Source: Nocardia lijiangensis NBRC 108240
GTDB lineage: Bacteria; Actinomycetota; Actinomycetes; Mycobacteriales; Mycobacteriaceae
Direction: 5' to 3'
Assembly (NCBI RefSeq): GCF_001613045.1
Contig: NZ_BDBP01000012.1
Coordinates: forward strand, 83,032-147,031
DNA: 64,000 nt
Position numbers and translations under genes: made by a program. Under the pieces are notes generated by a model, which did not search any database, had not been told where the DNA came from, and worked only from the letters and a program-made list of their open reading frames with translations. How positions within the stretch are numbered: the first letter of the stretch is position 1; each line of letters begins with the position of its first letter. Positions 16,402 to 24,061 of the stretch are shown piece after piece.

Positions 16402-16630
16402 AGCTGTTGCGTGGCGCGAGCACCACGTCCGAGATCGACGTCGCCGCCCGGTCGAACCCGAAGATCCGCCCACAGCTTCAGTTTGCGAGACGAGATCGTC
16501 TGCCGGGTACCGGCCCGCAAATCCGTGGTGTCGAGGGTTTTGCGTCCAATTCGAGGCTGGTTCGTCTGAGGAAGCGGACTCCCATCCACTCCGGGTGTGA
16601 GCACACCTTCTTCCGAGAGGAATCCTTGCG

Positions 16631-16684
16631 ATGGCCATCTACCTGTTCAACCGCTTCGCCGATCACCTCGGGGGTGTGCGATGA
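16631..16684 (+). CDS. 17-codon leader ORF coupled to the ABC transporter
   Basis: ATG GCC ATC TAC CTG begins a 17-residue frame (MAIYLFNRFADHLGGVR). A GAGAGGAA site lies about 10 nt upstream, and the stop overlaps the ATG of the ABC ATPase (ATGA). It may be a translational-coupling leader peptide or the tail of a lost gene. It is too short for homology. Confidence 0.4.
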   Translation: MAIYLFNRFADHLGGVR

Positions 16685-17607
16685 CCGCGCCAGCCGTGGT
16701 GGTCGAGGATCTGCACGTCGCCTACGGCAGAACCTGGGCACTCGACGGTGTCGATCTGGAAGTTGCCGCGGGGACGACGCTCGGGGTGCTCGGCCACAAC
16801 GGTGCCGGTAAGACCACCTTGATCCGCGCTCTCACGACCCTGGTGCGTCCCACGGTGGGGCGTGTGGAGATCGGGGGCCGTGACGTGGTGGCCGATGCTA
16901 CCGAGGTCCGCCGCCGGATCGGGGTGACCGGTCAATACGCCGGACTCGACGAATTCCTCACCGCGCGCGAGAATTTGGAGCTGATCGGACGCCTGGCCGG
17001 GCTGCGTCGCCGCGCACGCCCGCGCGCTGAGGCGTTGATCGACCGGCTCGGGCTGCACGAGTACGCGGCCCGGCGAATCGGGGAACTCTCGGGCGGTTCC
17101 CGACGCCGCGTCGACCTGGCCGCGAGCCTTGTCGGTGCCCCGTCGGTTCTGTTCCTCGACGAGCCGACCACCGGTCTGGACCCCCTGGCCCGCGCCGGAC
17201 TGTGGGACGTCGTCGACGAGCTCACCACCGCGGGCACCACCGTGGTGCTCACGACCCAATATCTGGAGGAAGCCGACCGCCTCGCCGATGACATCGTGGT
17301 CCTGAACCGCGGCCACATCGCTGCCCGCGGAACCCCCGCCGAGCTGAAACAGATCGTCGGCGGCAAGGTTGTGCACGTCACCGTCCCGGTCCACCAGGTC
17401 GCGGAGCTGCCGTTCACCCCGGACACCGACCGGGCCGACGGCACCCGAGCACGGGTGTCGGTCACCGTCGAGGACGCCCCCACCGCGACCGCGCTGGTCG
17501 CTGATCTCCATCGCGGCGGTCTCGACGTCACCGATCTGGATGTGACGTCCCCGAGCCTCGACGACGTCTTCACTCATCTCACCCACACCACCGGAGCCCA
17601 CCGATGA
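16681..17607 (+). CDS. ABC transporter ATPase, DrrA-like
   Basis: ATP-binding subunit of 308 residues for an exporter. It has Walker A GHNGAGKTT (about 41-49), signature LSGGSRRRVDLA, Walker B VLFLDEPTTGLDP, the switch region TTQYLEEADRLADD, and a C-terminal extension of about 80 residues as in the DrrA drug-resistance group. The ATG overlaps the stop of a 17-codon leader. It is followed by the permease with an ATGA overlap. It is embedded between arsenic and mercury genes, but its substrate is unknown; DrrAB-type pumps usually expel drugs or lipids. Confidence 0.9.
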   Translation: MTAPAVVVEDLHVAYGRTWALDGVDLEVAAGTTLGVLGHNGAGKTTLIRALTTLVRPTVGRVEIGGRDVVADATEVRRRIGVTGQYAGLDEFLTARENLELIGRLAGLRRRARPRAEALIDRLGLHEYAARRIGELSGGSRRRVDLAASLVGAPSVLFLDEPTTGLDPLARAGLWDVVDELTTAGTTVVLTTQYLEEADRLADDIVVLNRGHIAARGTPAELKQIVGGKVVHVTVPVHQVAELPFTPDTDRADGTRARVSVTVEDAPTATALVADLHRGGLDVTDLDVTSPSLDDVFTHLTHTTGAHR

Positions 17608-18416
17608 CCACCACAACCATGACCGCCCTCGGGCGTTCCCCGATCGGGAACCAACTCGCCGCCCTGACTGTCCGGAACCTGCGCACCAGCGCCCGCGTCC
17701 CGCAGCTGCTGATGTTCTCGCTGACCATGCCGATGGCGATGCTCGTGCTGTTCAGCCAGGTCTTCCGCAGCGTCGCCGCCGGACCCGGCTTCCCGCCCGG
17801 AGTCAGCTACATCGACTTCCTCACCCCGGCCATGCTCGCGGTCTCCACGGTGATGGCCGGCACCAACGCCGGAGTTTCCGCCGCGATCGACCACACCAAC
17901 GGCCTGCACGACCGCTTCGCGGCCCTGCCGATGCGAGCGACGTTGCCCGGGATGGCTCGCACCATCAACGAGGCCGTCTTCACCCTCGCTCGAGCTGCGC
18001 TGCTCGGGATCGCCGCGGTGCTGCTGGGTTTCGGCTTCCACGGCACCGCCGTGGATGCCGTTGCCGCAATCGGGGTTCTGGTGGTGCTGGCGGGGGCGAT
18101 GAGCGCTCTGTTCGGGCTGATCGGGGACCGGCTACGCCGCCCCGATGTGGTGCAGTTCGCCGGGATGATGGTGATGATGCCGCTGATGTTCGTCTCGAGT
18201 GCGTTCGCGCCGATCGAGACCATGCCCGGCTGGATGCAGGCCATGGCCACGGTGAATCCGGTCGCACACGCCACCGACGCCCTGCGCGGGCATGTACTCG
18301 GCACTGCCACCTCCGCGGACACTGCCACCGCTCTGATCGCGGCGATCGGACTGTGGGCCATGGTCACCGTTGCCCCCGTCCTACCCCGCCTGGTTCGGCC
18401 GACCCGTGCTCACTGA
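17604..18416 (+). CDS. ABC transporter permease, DrrB-like (ABC-2 type)
   Basis: Membrane subunit of 270 residues with six hydrophobic segments. The first is LLMFSLTMPMAMLVLFSQVF; later ones include FLTPAMLAVSTVMAGTNAGV, the family hallmark DRFAALPMRATLPGMAR, and MMPLMFVSSAFAPIETMPGW. The stop of the ATPase overlaps its ATG, so the two form a heterodimeric exporter. A 9-bp-stem hairpin follows 17 bp after the stop, ending the operon. Confidence 0.9.
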   Translation: MTTTTMTALGRSPIGNQLAALTVRNLRTSARVPQLLMFSLTMPMAMLVLFSQVFRSVAAGPGFPPGVSYIDFLTPAMLAVSTVMAGTNAGVSAAIDHTNGLHDRFAALPMRATLPGMARTINEAVFTLARAALLGIAAVLLGFGFHGTAVDAVAAIGVLVVLAGAMSALFGLIGDRLRRPDVVQFAGMMVMMPLMFVSSAFAPIETMPGWMQAMATVNPVAHATDALRGHVLGTATSADTATALIAAIGLWAMVTVAPVLPRLVRPTRAH

Positions 18417-18433
18417 ACCAACGACACACCTGT

Positions 18434-18466
18434 CCCGTCCTTTCTCTTCGGCAGGGGAAGGACGGG
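18434..18466 (+). terminator. Terminator of the DrrAB-like operon
   Basis: CCCGTCCTT and AAGGACGGG form a perfect 9-bp stem separated by 15 nt, 17 bp after the permease stop. Confidence 0.6.
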
Positions 18467-18513
18467 GCGGGCTTGGTGGGTGCGCTGTTCAGCCGGGGCC
18501 GGGCACGCCGATG

Positions 18514-18539
18514 GCCTCTACCCGTGAGGGGGTAGAGGC
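18514..18539. promoter_or_regulatory. Inverted repeat GCCTCTACCC-N6-GGGTAGAGGC
   Basis: Perfect 10-bp stem. It can be read as the terminator of the minus-strand micro-ORF, which ends 53 bp away. The TACCC-GGGGGTA core also resembles CsoR-type copper operators. Nothing in the window decides between them. Confidence 0.4.
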
Positions 18540-18591
18540 ACGGCTGCGGTGCTGGATCAGCGGATACGCCCGCTGCGGGCGTCGGCGGCGC

Positions 18592-18684
18592 TCATGCGGC
18601 GGCGTCGAGCAGATGCAGTTCCTCCGCCACGATCAGATCGACCTCTTCCTCGGTCAGATCCGACAACAGATGTGTGGTCAGCAT
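18592..18684 (-). CDS. 30-codon micro-ORF with strong ribosome site
   Basis: ATG at 18684 follows GGTGAGGAGGTGAG, among the strongest Shine-Dalgarno matches in the window. The frame starts MLTTHLLSDLTEEEVDLIVA and ends EELHLLDAAA with TGA. It is acidic, helical and Leu-rich, with no Cys or signal peptide. Its stop overlaps the ATG of a further 12-codon frame. It lies between the ABC exporter and the divergent ECF sigma gene. It could be a regulatory microprotein, a leader peptide or a ribosomally made peptide precursor. No family was recognised. Confidence 0.5.
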   Translation of the reverse strand: MLTTHLLSDLTEEEVDLIVAEELHLLDAAA

Positions 18685-18889
18685 CGCTCTCTCACCTCCT
18701 CACCGCGCTTGTTGATTCGTCGAATCGGAGAACCCGACATCGACATCGGCACCCATACAGACGTGACACCCCGCAGATGGACGCAGGACGGGCCCGGATC
18801 GCGGTCGACGTCTTCGGTGCTGTTGAGCAGAAATGCAGGCTCGCGATCGTGACGGCAGGCGAGGAAGCTGAAGGCGGACAGGAGGCGAG

Positions 18890-19522
18890 ATGATGAACGA
18901 GACAGTGGCAACCACCGCGACCACGCCCCAGCACCAAAACAGTGATCTCGAGCAGCTGTGGCGCGACTTTTCCAGCGACCTGCGGGCCTTCATCGCCCGC
19001 CGTGTCCCGCGCCCGGAAGACGCCGACGACATCTTGTCGATCGTGTTTCTGCGGATGGCCAAAAACCTGGACAATCTGCGTGATCAGGACCGGCTGCTGG
19101 GGTGGATGTATGCCATCACCCGCAACGCGATCACCGACTACTATCGCTCAGCGCCTCACCGCCGCGAACTGCCCGTCGACGCCATCCCGGACAACCCATC
19201 CAACGCTGCACTCGACACCGACGAAGCGGCGCAGAAGGAACTCGCCTCGTGCCTGGTGCCGATGCTGTCCGCGCTGCCCGCAGATCAAGCTGCCGCGGTG
19301 AAGATGGTCGACCTCGACGCCCGCACCCACGCCGCCGCCGCCAAGCAGGCGGGTATCTCGGTGTCCGGGATGAAATCCCGCGTCCAACGCGGCCGCGCCG
19401 CTCTGCACGCCCAACTACACGCCTGCTGCCAGATCAGCCAGGACCACACCGGTCACGTGCACGACTACCAACCCCGCAGCGGAGAATGCGCGTGCGGGGA
19501 CACACCACCCTCGGAGCAATAG
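18890..19522 (+). CDS. ECF sigma factor (SigZ-like) with Cys-rich tail
   Basis: Extracytoplasmic-function sigma factor of about 210 residues. Region 2 (residues 20-90) has LRAFIARRVPRPEDADDILS and RLLGWMYAITRNAITDYYRS. Region 4 (about 118-170) has LPADQAAAVKMVDLDARTHA and GMKSRVQRGRAALHAQL. After region 4 a 40-residue tail holds four Cys and several His (ACCQISQDHTGHVHD, ECACGDTPP), a plausible metal-sensing element in place of a separate anti-sigma factor. GGAGGCG precedes tandem ATGs at 18890 and 18893. Its place amid arsenic and mercury genes suggests a metal-stress regulon. It converges on the small Cys-rich gene across a strong hairpin. Confidence 0.85.
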   Translation: MMNETVATTATTPQHQNSDLEQLWRDFSSDLRAFIARRVPRPEDADDILSIVFLRMAKNLDNLRDQDRLLGWMYAITRNAITDYYRSAPHRRELPVDAIPDNPSNAALDTDEAAQKELASCLVPMLSALPADQAAAVKMVDLDARTHAAAAKQAGISVSGMKSRVQRGRAALHAQLHACCQISQDHTGHVHDYQPRSGECACGDTPPSEQ

Positions 19523-19578
19523 ACCGACACACCGGCCTGGGAACAGCGACCGGTCATCGGCATCCCCACGACCAGACA

Positions 19579-19616
19579 AAGATGCGGTGCGAGCCACGTG
19601 GCTCGCACCGCATCTT
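19579..19616. terminator. Bidirectional terminator, 17-bp perfect stem
   Basis: AAGATGCGGTGCGAGCC, loop ACGT (itself self-complementary), and its exact complement. It is located between the convergent sigma factor and Cys-rich gene, the strongest hairpin noted in the window. Confidence 0.8.
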
Positions 19617-19628
19617 GGCAGGTAAGGG

Positions 19629-19802
19629 CTACTGGCAGCCGCACCCGCCCCCGGCCGTTGCCGCCGGAGCGCAGCACGACGCCTTCTCGCTGTGATCGCA
19701 GCACGTGGTCTGCCGTTCGGTACTGCAACACGTCGGCGCCGCAGACTGCGCTGGCGCATCGGTTCGATCTGCCGCCTCGAACTCATTCGGGTTGGTGCTC
19801 AT
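19629..19802 (-). CDS. Small Cys-rich protein, 57 aa, probable metal binder
   Basis: Begins MSTNPNEFEAADRTDAPAQS after an AAGGAGT site 7 nt upstream. The second half has nine cysteines in CC pairs and spaced motifs (TCCSTERQTTCCDHSEK, SCCAPAA, GGGCGCQ), typical of metal-sequestering or metallochaperone peptides in heavy-metal islands. It has no signal peptide. It is divergent from merR (133 bp between the start codons) and convergent with the ECF sigma gene. Binding of As(III) or Hg(II) is inferred from the Cys pattern and context. The family is not named. Confidence 0.75.
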   Translation of the reverse strand: MSTNPNEFEAADRTDAPAQSAAPTCCSTERQTTCCDHSEKASCCAPAATAGGGCGCQ

Positions 19803-19897
19803 GGTGACTCCTTGATCCGTGGGGATGGGCACCAGGACAGACGAAGCAGAACAGGAAAGGACGCACCGCTGCCCTGGAATTTTCGTGGTCGTTGGTA

Positions 19898-19929
19898 TTG
19901 ACCCTGTAGGTGGGTACAGGGTTGAGAAT
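19898..19929 (+). promoter_or_regulatory. merR-type promoter with long spacer and dyad
   Basis: The -35 TTGACC (19898-19903) and -10 GAGAAT (19924-19929) are separated by 20 bp, the long spacer typical of MerR-activated promoters. The operator ACCCTGTA-N6-TACAGGGT (19901-19922) fills the spacer. Transcription would begin at about 19936, the merR ATG, giving a leaderless message. Confidence 0.75.
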
Positions 19930-19935
19930 GGTGGC

Positions 19936-20337
19936 ATGCGAACCGGTGAGCTGGCCGCGCGAGCGCGGGTGAACGCGCAGACCCTGCGCTATTACGAGCG
20001 GCGCGGTCTGCTCACGCGCCCGCCACGGTCGCCGGGGGGCTACCGCAGCTACCCCGACAGTGCGGTGGAGACAGTGCGATTCGTCAAGCGAGCCCAGGAG
20101 TTGGGGTTCAGCCTCGACGAGATCGCGGAACTGCTGCAGCTAGCCGACGGCGGCCCCGACGACTGCGACAGCGCTCGCGCTCTGGCCGAGGCCAGGATCA
20201 CCCAGCTCGCGGAGCGGATCGCGGATCTGCAGCGTATGCAGCGATCGCTGACCGAGCTCATCGCCACCTGTCAGCTTCCGCCGGCCCGCCGGTCGTGCCC
20301 GATCCTGACCTCGCTACACCAGGGAGAGCATCCATGA
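19936..20337 (+). CDS. merR: MerR, mercury-responsive regulator
   Basis: Regulator of 133 residues. The N-terminal HTH is MRTGELAARARVNAQTLRYY with ERRGLLTRPPRSPGGYRSYP. A dimerisation helix and the Hg-binding loop follow. Cysteines at residues 77, 112 and 121 reproduce the spacing of the classical MerR ligands (35 and 9 residues apart), which supports Hg(II) specificity. The start matches the predicted transcription start of the overlapping long-spacer promoter, so it is autoregulated. The stop overlaps the merB ATG (ATGA), so regulator and enzyme are co-expressed. No merA or merT lies beside it. Confidence 0.9.
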   Translation: MRTGELAARARVNAQTLRYYERRGLLTRPPRSPGGYRSYPDSAVETVRFVKRAQELGFSLDEIAELLQLADGGPDDCDSARALAEARITQLAERIADLQRMQRSLTELIATCQLPPARRSCPILTSLHQGEHP

Positions 20338-21332
20338 AGCTGGAGATCCTGCAGGTCCCGGACTGCCCGAACGTCCCGGTACTCGAAGACCGCATCAGGC
20401 AGGCCGCAGCCGGCGCACCGGTCGAAATCGTGCATCGCGTCATCACCGATCCCGACCAGGCTGCCGCAGCCGGAATGGCAGGGTCTCCGACTCTGCTGAT
20501 CGACGGGCGCGACCCGTTCGCCACGGCAGGGCAGGTACCGAGCCTGTCGTGCCGCCTCTATCCCACCGCGGACGGCGGCTTGGACGGCGCCCCCTCGGTC
20601 GGCGCGCTGTGTACGGCCCTGGGCCTGCCAGCGGTTACCGAATCCGACAACGTCTCCGGATCGGTATCGTGCTGTACCCCCTCGGCTGAAGGTCGAATGC
20701 CAGTCGAGGCGCTGAGCTCCTGGCGCGCGAAAGCCCTTCCGGCCGAGCCGGCGGAAAAAGCGGTGCACCGTGCGATCCTGCTTGCTTTCGCCGCCCAGGG
20801 GCGCCCTCCCACCGCCGATGAACTCGCCGCCCCGGCTGCCGGGGGTGGTTTTTCGGTCGAGCAAGTGCTGCGGGGCCTACACGATGCCGATGTGATCCGG
20901 CTCGACGCAGCCGGGGAAATCGCCTCTGCCTATCCCTTCGCGGCAACACCGACCCGGCACCGGGCTCGAATCGCAGGCGGGGCAACCGTTTACACCATGT
21001 GCGCTATCGACGCCCTCGGCTTGGCCGCCATGCTCGACACCGAGGTGTACGTCGACTCCAGCGACCCGGTGACCGGCGAACCGATCACCGTCGCCATCGA
21101 ACCTCGATCCGCCCGTGCGCAACCGGCCACCGTGGTGGTGTTCGTGGGCGGGCGAGCCGTTCGGGGACCCTCGGCAGACACCTGCTGTAACTACCTGAAC
21201 TTCTTCACCAACCGTTCCGGCGCCGAAGCATGGGCAGCCGAACATCCCGAGATCGGCGGCATCGTGCTGGATCTCGCCCCCGCGCACGATCTGGGCAACC
21301 AGATCTTCGCGAACCTGCTACCCCCTGAGTGA
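20334..21332 (+). CDS. merB: Organomercurial lyase with N-terminal thioredoxin-like extension
   Basis: Cleaves C-Hg bonds of organomercury to give Hg(II). The C-terminal domain (about residues 120-332) is MerB, with VYTMCAIDALG supplying the catalytic Cys 223 and Asp 226 and GPSADTCCNYLNFF supplying the second Cys (284 or 285). These match Cys96, Asp99 and Cys159 of the Escherichia coli enzyme. The first about 105 residues, MKLEILQVPDCPNVPVLEDR through SPTLLIDGRDPF, form a thioredoxin-like fold without CxxC and are linked by a Cys pair (VSCCTP). The length (332) is 120 residues more than the classical enzyme. ATG overlaps the merR stop; AGGGAG precedes it. The extension may deliver substrate or thiol. 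Confidence 0.9.
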   Translation: MKLEILQVPDCPNVPVLEDRIRQAAAGAPVEIVHRVITDPDQAAAAGMAGSPTLLIDGRDPFATAGQVPSLSCRLYPTADGGLDGAPSVGALCTALGLPAVTESDNVSGSVSCCTPSAEGRMPVEALSSWRAKALPAEPAEKAVHRAILLAFAAQGRPPTADELAAPAAGGGFSVEQVLRGLHDADVIRLDAAGEIASAYPFAATPTRHRARIAGGATVYTMCAIDALGLAAMLDTEVYVDSSDPVTGEPITVAIEPRSARAQPATVVVFVGGRAVRGPSADTCCNYLNFFTNRSGAEAWAAEHPEIGGIVLDLAPAHDLGNQIFANLLPPE

Positions 21333-21851
21333 GGAGAGGGTGAGTTGCTTCCGGTGGAAGTCGTAATGCTTTGCAGGGTAACGAAATACCTCTTCCAAGG
21401 TCATGTACTCGGTGAAACAGGGATCCCACCGGGTGGGGAAATACATGCCGCGGGCTAGGTCGGCCTCGGTAGCGGCGGCCAGACTGCAGCGCAGCGAGGC
21501 GATGACGCGGTCGAGTTTCGCACCCATGCGCCGGCGGTTGTAAACCCTGGCGGCGGCGCATGAACCGCGGTAATTGATCCAGTCGAACGGGCGAGTTCCG
21601 GCGTCGAGGAGCCGCGCGTAGCCTCGGCTCACGCCCGGAGGTAGCCAGCCGAACAGACGCACCAGGAACAGCAGCCGTTGCACCACCATGTAGCCGAACA
21701 CCATGTGGAACAACAATTGCTCGTTGGTCCACCTCGTGCCGTCGGAGCGCCGCTCCAAGTCGGCGGGCGTTGCGGAATCGAGGAGCTGATGCAAGTCGGC
21801 GCGGACCCGTTCCAGCTCGGTGCGGATCTCGGGGCGGGGGAGCTTGGCCAT
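21318..21851 (-). CDS. DinB-like four-helix-bundle protein
   Basis: Cytoplasmic protein of 177 residues of the DinB/MDMPI-like superfamily (thiol- and metal-dependent enzymes or unknown functions). It begins MAKLPRPEIRTELERVRADL with a GGAGGTG site. Landmarks are RRSDGTRWTNEQLLFHMVFG, whose His is a usual metal ligand of the fold, FGWLPPGVSRGYAR, RRRMGAKLDRVIASL, and MYFPTRWDPCFTEYMTLEEV followed by YPAKHYDFHRKQL with the second histidines. Its stop overlaps the merB stop by 15 bp, tail to tail. A link to mercury resistance is not shown. Confidence 0.75.
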   Translation of the reverse strand: MAKLPRPEIRTELERVRADLHQLLDSATPADLERRSDGTRWTNEQLLFHMVFGYMVVQRLLFLVRLFGWLPPGVSRGYARLLDAGTRPFDWINYRGSCAAARVYNRRRMGAKLDRVIASLRCSLAAATEADLARGMYFPTRWDPCFTEYMTLEEVFRYPAKHYDFHRKQLTLSSLRG

Positions 21852-22390
21852 TGCGATGTCACCTCCTCGGACGATCTGCCTCCATTGTCGACCGAGAATC
21901 CGCGAACAACTGGGCATCCGACCATCACAGGTGATGCCGTCGAAGTTGGTGGACAACCGACGTCAGAGATGGTGGACAAAGCCACCCAGTCCTTGCCTTC
22001 GATAGCGCGGCACACGGTAGTCGGCATTTCCAGACATCCACGGAGGCGGTCGGGTGACGATTGAACCGGAAGAGACGGGTTACGGTTGGACCGGAGTTGA
22101 CAACCTCCTCGGAGTTTTGACATACGTTCGAGATCATCCCGACCCATTCGGTGGCCGACGGTATGCACTCGGCGATCGTGAAAGCCGTTAAACCCCACTG
22201 CGTAGAGGGTGTGCTCGGTCCATTAGTCCTTCAGGCTGTCGTCATCGTTCTCGATTGGCGTGTCGGGACACACCACCACGTCACCCCTTACCGTGCGGGG
22301 GCGACCACAAAGGACTGCCCGGGCGGCCAGCGGGTAAGAGTTCCCTTGGCAGCCCGGTACTGGCGTAGACCGATTGAGAGGATCTGAACC
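21852..22390. other. Non-coding stretch between DinB-like gene and BBE flavoprotein
   Basis: About 540 bp. Short open frames exist, but none has family-like sequence or a ribosome site. The right end holds the RBS (GAGAGGATC) of the next gene. Slightly lower GC near 22050-22130 suggests promoter DNA or decayed sequence. Confidence 0.35.
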
Positions 22391-23914
22391 TTGAGCGATC
22401 TTTCTCGCCGTGACCTGCTCAGGACGTCGGCGGCCGCTGGCGTCGGAGCAGTCGTTGTCTCGGGCCTTACGGCCGCAGACACGCCGGATGTTGCGGACGC
22501 AAGCGCCCCGGGAATTGTGGCCGCGGACCACCCGAGTAAAAGCCCGGGATGCCCGCCCGCGACGCTGACCGGCCACATAGTCCGTCCGGGTGACGCGTCG
22601 TACACGGATGCGCGACTCGGCTGGGACCAGCTCTTTTCTCACTATCCGCTGGTCATCGCCTTCGCACAGGAAACCCAGGACGTGGTGAACGCCCTGACGT
22701 GGGCGCGGCAGCACGACATCGCGCTGCGGGTGCGGAGCGGCCGCCACGCCCTCGAAGGCTGGTCGAACGTCGACAACGGCATCGTCATCGACGTCAGCCA
22801 GCTGAAGTCGGTCCAGATCGACCCTGGCGCTCGTATCGCGACGGTCGGTGCCGGGCTGAACCAACTGGAAGCGGTGACTACGCTCGCGAAGCAGAACTTT
22901 GCGGTCACCACCGGGAGCGAGGGCAGCGTGAGCTTGTGTGGTGCGACGCTCGGCGGTGGCCTCGGGCCCCTCAACCGCTGGCTCGGCATGGCCTGCGACA
23001 GCCTGATAGCGGCCGAGGTCGTCGTCCCGTCGGGTCACGACTGCGCTGAGGTGATCAACGCGGACTTGCAGCACCACCCGGACCTGCTCTGGGCGCTCCG
23101 TGGGGCGGGAAACGGCAACTTCGGGATCGTCACACAACTCACCTATAAGGTGTATCCGCTCGAGCATCTCGCCTATGTGCAGGCGACATGGGATGGACTT
23201 GGGGACCTGTACGGGGTCTTCGAAGCGTGGCAGCGTACGGTACCGTCCGCCGACAGCCGTCTGGGATCCGAGCTCGAGATCCACAAGTCCCAGATCCTGC
23301 TGTCCGCGTGGCTTGCGGACGGGGCAGCGGCACAGGCCACAGAGATGCTGGCTCCGATCCTGTCGGTCGGCACGCCCGATGTCACGGTGCAGGTCGGTAA
23401 CTGGGGCGACATCTTTGCAGGAGCCCAGGACCCGCTCGCGCAAGAGCCCGCGAACTGGAAGTTCTTCTCGCAGTTCGTCAAAGAGCGGTTCCCGAAGAAG
23501 GCGATCGACATCATCGGCGACTTCATGCGAAACGCTCCCACAGAGGAGAGCAACTACTTCGTCGATGCCTTCGGTGGGGCGATCAAGCGGGAGCCCCCCG
23601 GCGGCACGGCGTTCGCACATCGCGACGCGCTTTTCTACGGCGAGATCGGCGCAGCCTGGGGGACTCGTTCAACACAACCAGGCGTCGGCGACCCGCTGAC
23701 CTCGCAGGCCCAGGCCTGGACCGCTGAGTTCAGCCAGGCGCTGCGGCCCTACGCGGACGGCGCCTACGTCAACGTGCCGAACGTCGGAATGCAAGAGTGG
23801 GCGACCGCCTACTGGGGGAGCCAGCGCTTCGAGCGGCTGCGCAGGATCAAGGCGAAGTACGACCCCCACAACGTCTTCCAGTACGAACAGAGCATCCCGC
23901 CCGCGTCACAGTGA
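22391..23914 (+). CDS. Tat-exported FAD-linked oxidase, berberine-bridge-enzyme family
   Basis: Secreted flavoprotein oxidase of 507 residues, starting TTG. The N-terminus SRRDLLRTSAAAGVGAVVVS is a twin-arginine signal (SRRDLL). The FAD-binding domain has RSGRHALEGWS, whose His 119 is the usual 8-alpha-histidyl attachment, and SLCGATLGGGLG, whose Cys 183 sits where 6-S-cysteinyl attachment occurs. FAD may therefore be bicovalent. The C-terminal BBE segment RIKAKYDPHNVFQYEQSI is present. Such enzymes oxidise sugars, alcohols or natural products; the substrate cannot be told. GAGAGGA precedes the start. It stands alone. Confidence 0.9.
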   Translation: MSDLSRRDLLRTSAAAGVGAVVVSGLTAADTPDVADASAPGIVAADHPSKSPGCPPATLTGHIVRPGDASYTDARLGWDQLFSHYPLVIAFAQETQDVVNALTWARQHDIALRVRSGRHALEGWSNVDNGIVIDVSQLKSVQIDPGARIATVGAGLNQLEAVTTLAKQNFAVTTGSEGSVSLCGATLGGGLGPLNRWLGMACDSLIAAEVVVPSGHDCAEVINADLQHHPDLLWALRGAGNGNFGIVTQLTYKVYPLEHLAYVQATWDGLGDLYGVFEAWQRTVPSADSRLGSELEIHKSQILLSAWLADGAAAQATEMLAPILSVGTPDVTVQVGNWGDIFAGAQDPLAQEPANWKFFSQFVKERFPKKAIDIIGDFMRNAPTEESNYFVDAFGGAIKREPPGGTAFAHRDALFYGEIGAAWGTRSTQPGVGDPLTSQAQAWTAEFSQALRPYADGAYVNVPNVGMQEWATAYWGSQRFERLRRIKAKYDPHNVFQYEQSIPPASQ

Positions 23915-24061
23915 TCGACCACTGAGGATCGGCTTCGATCACCAACCGCCCACCTGAAAACCGCAAGTCGTCCGCGTTCCCGTGTTCGACGCGCCCGCTG
24001 GGGGCACGAACCTACGGCCAGCGGAGACGCGGCCGAGCCGGCACCAGCGGTTCCGTGGCCA

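Noticed and set aside
16402..16604. Minus-strand frame with TTDLRAGTRQTISSRKLKLW
   Set aside because: Has some coding-like look, but I could not place it in any family and it has no start signal.
14871..16811. 646-codon Arg/Pro-rich frame across MFS, ArsO remnant and ABC start
   Set aside because: Crosses three real genes in a shifted frame; the arginine-proline-histidine bias is typical of antisense or off-frame reading in high-GC DNA.
22223..23620. 465-codon minus-strand frame under the BBE oxidase
   Set aside because: Off-frame shadow; the plus-strand product has signal peptide, FAD motifs and BBE domain.
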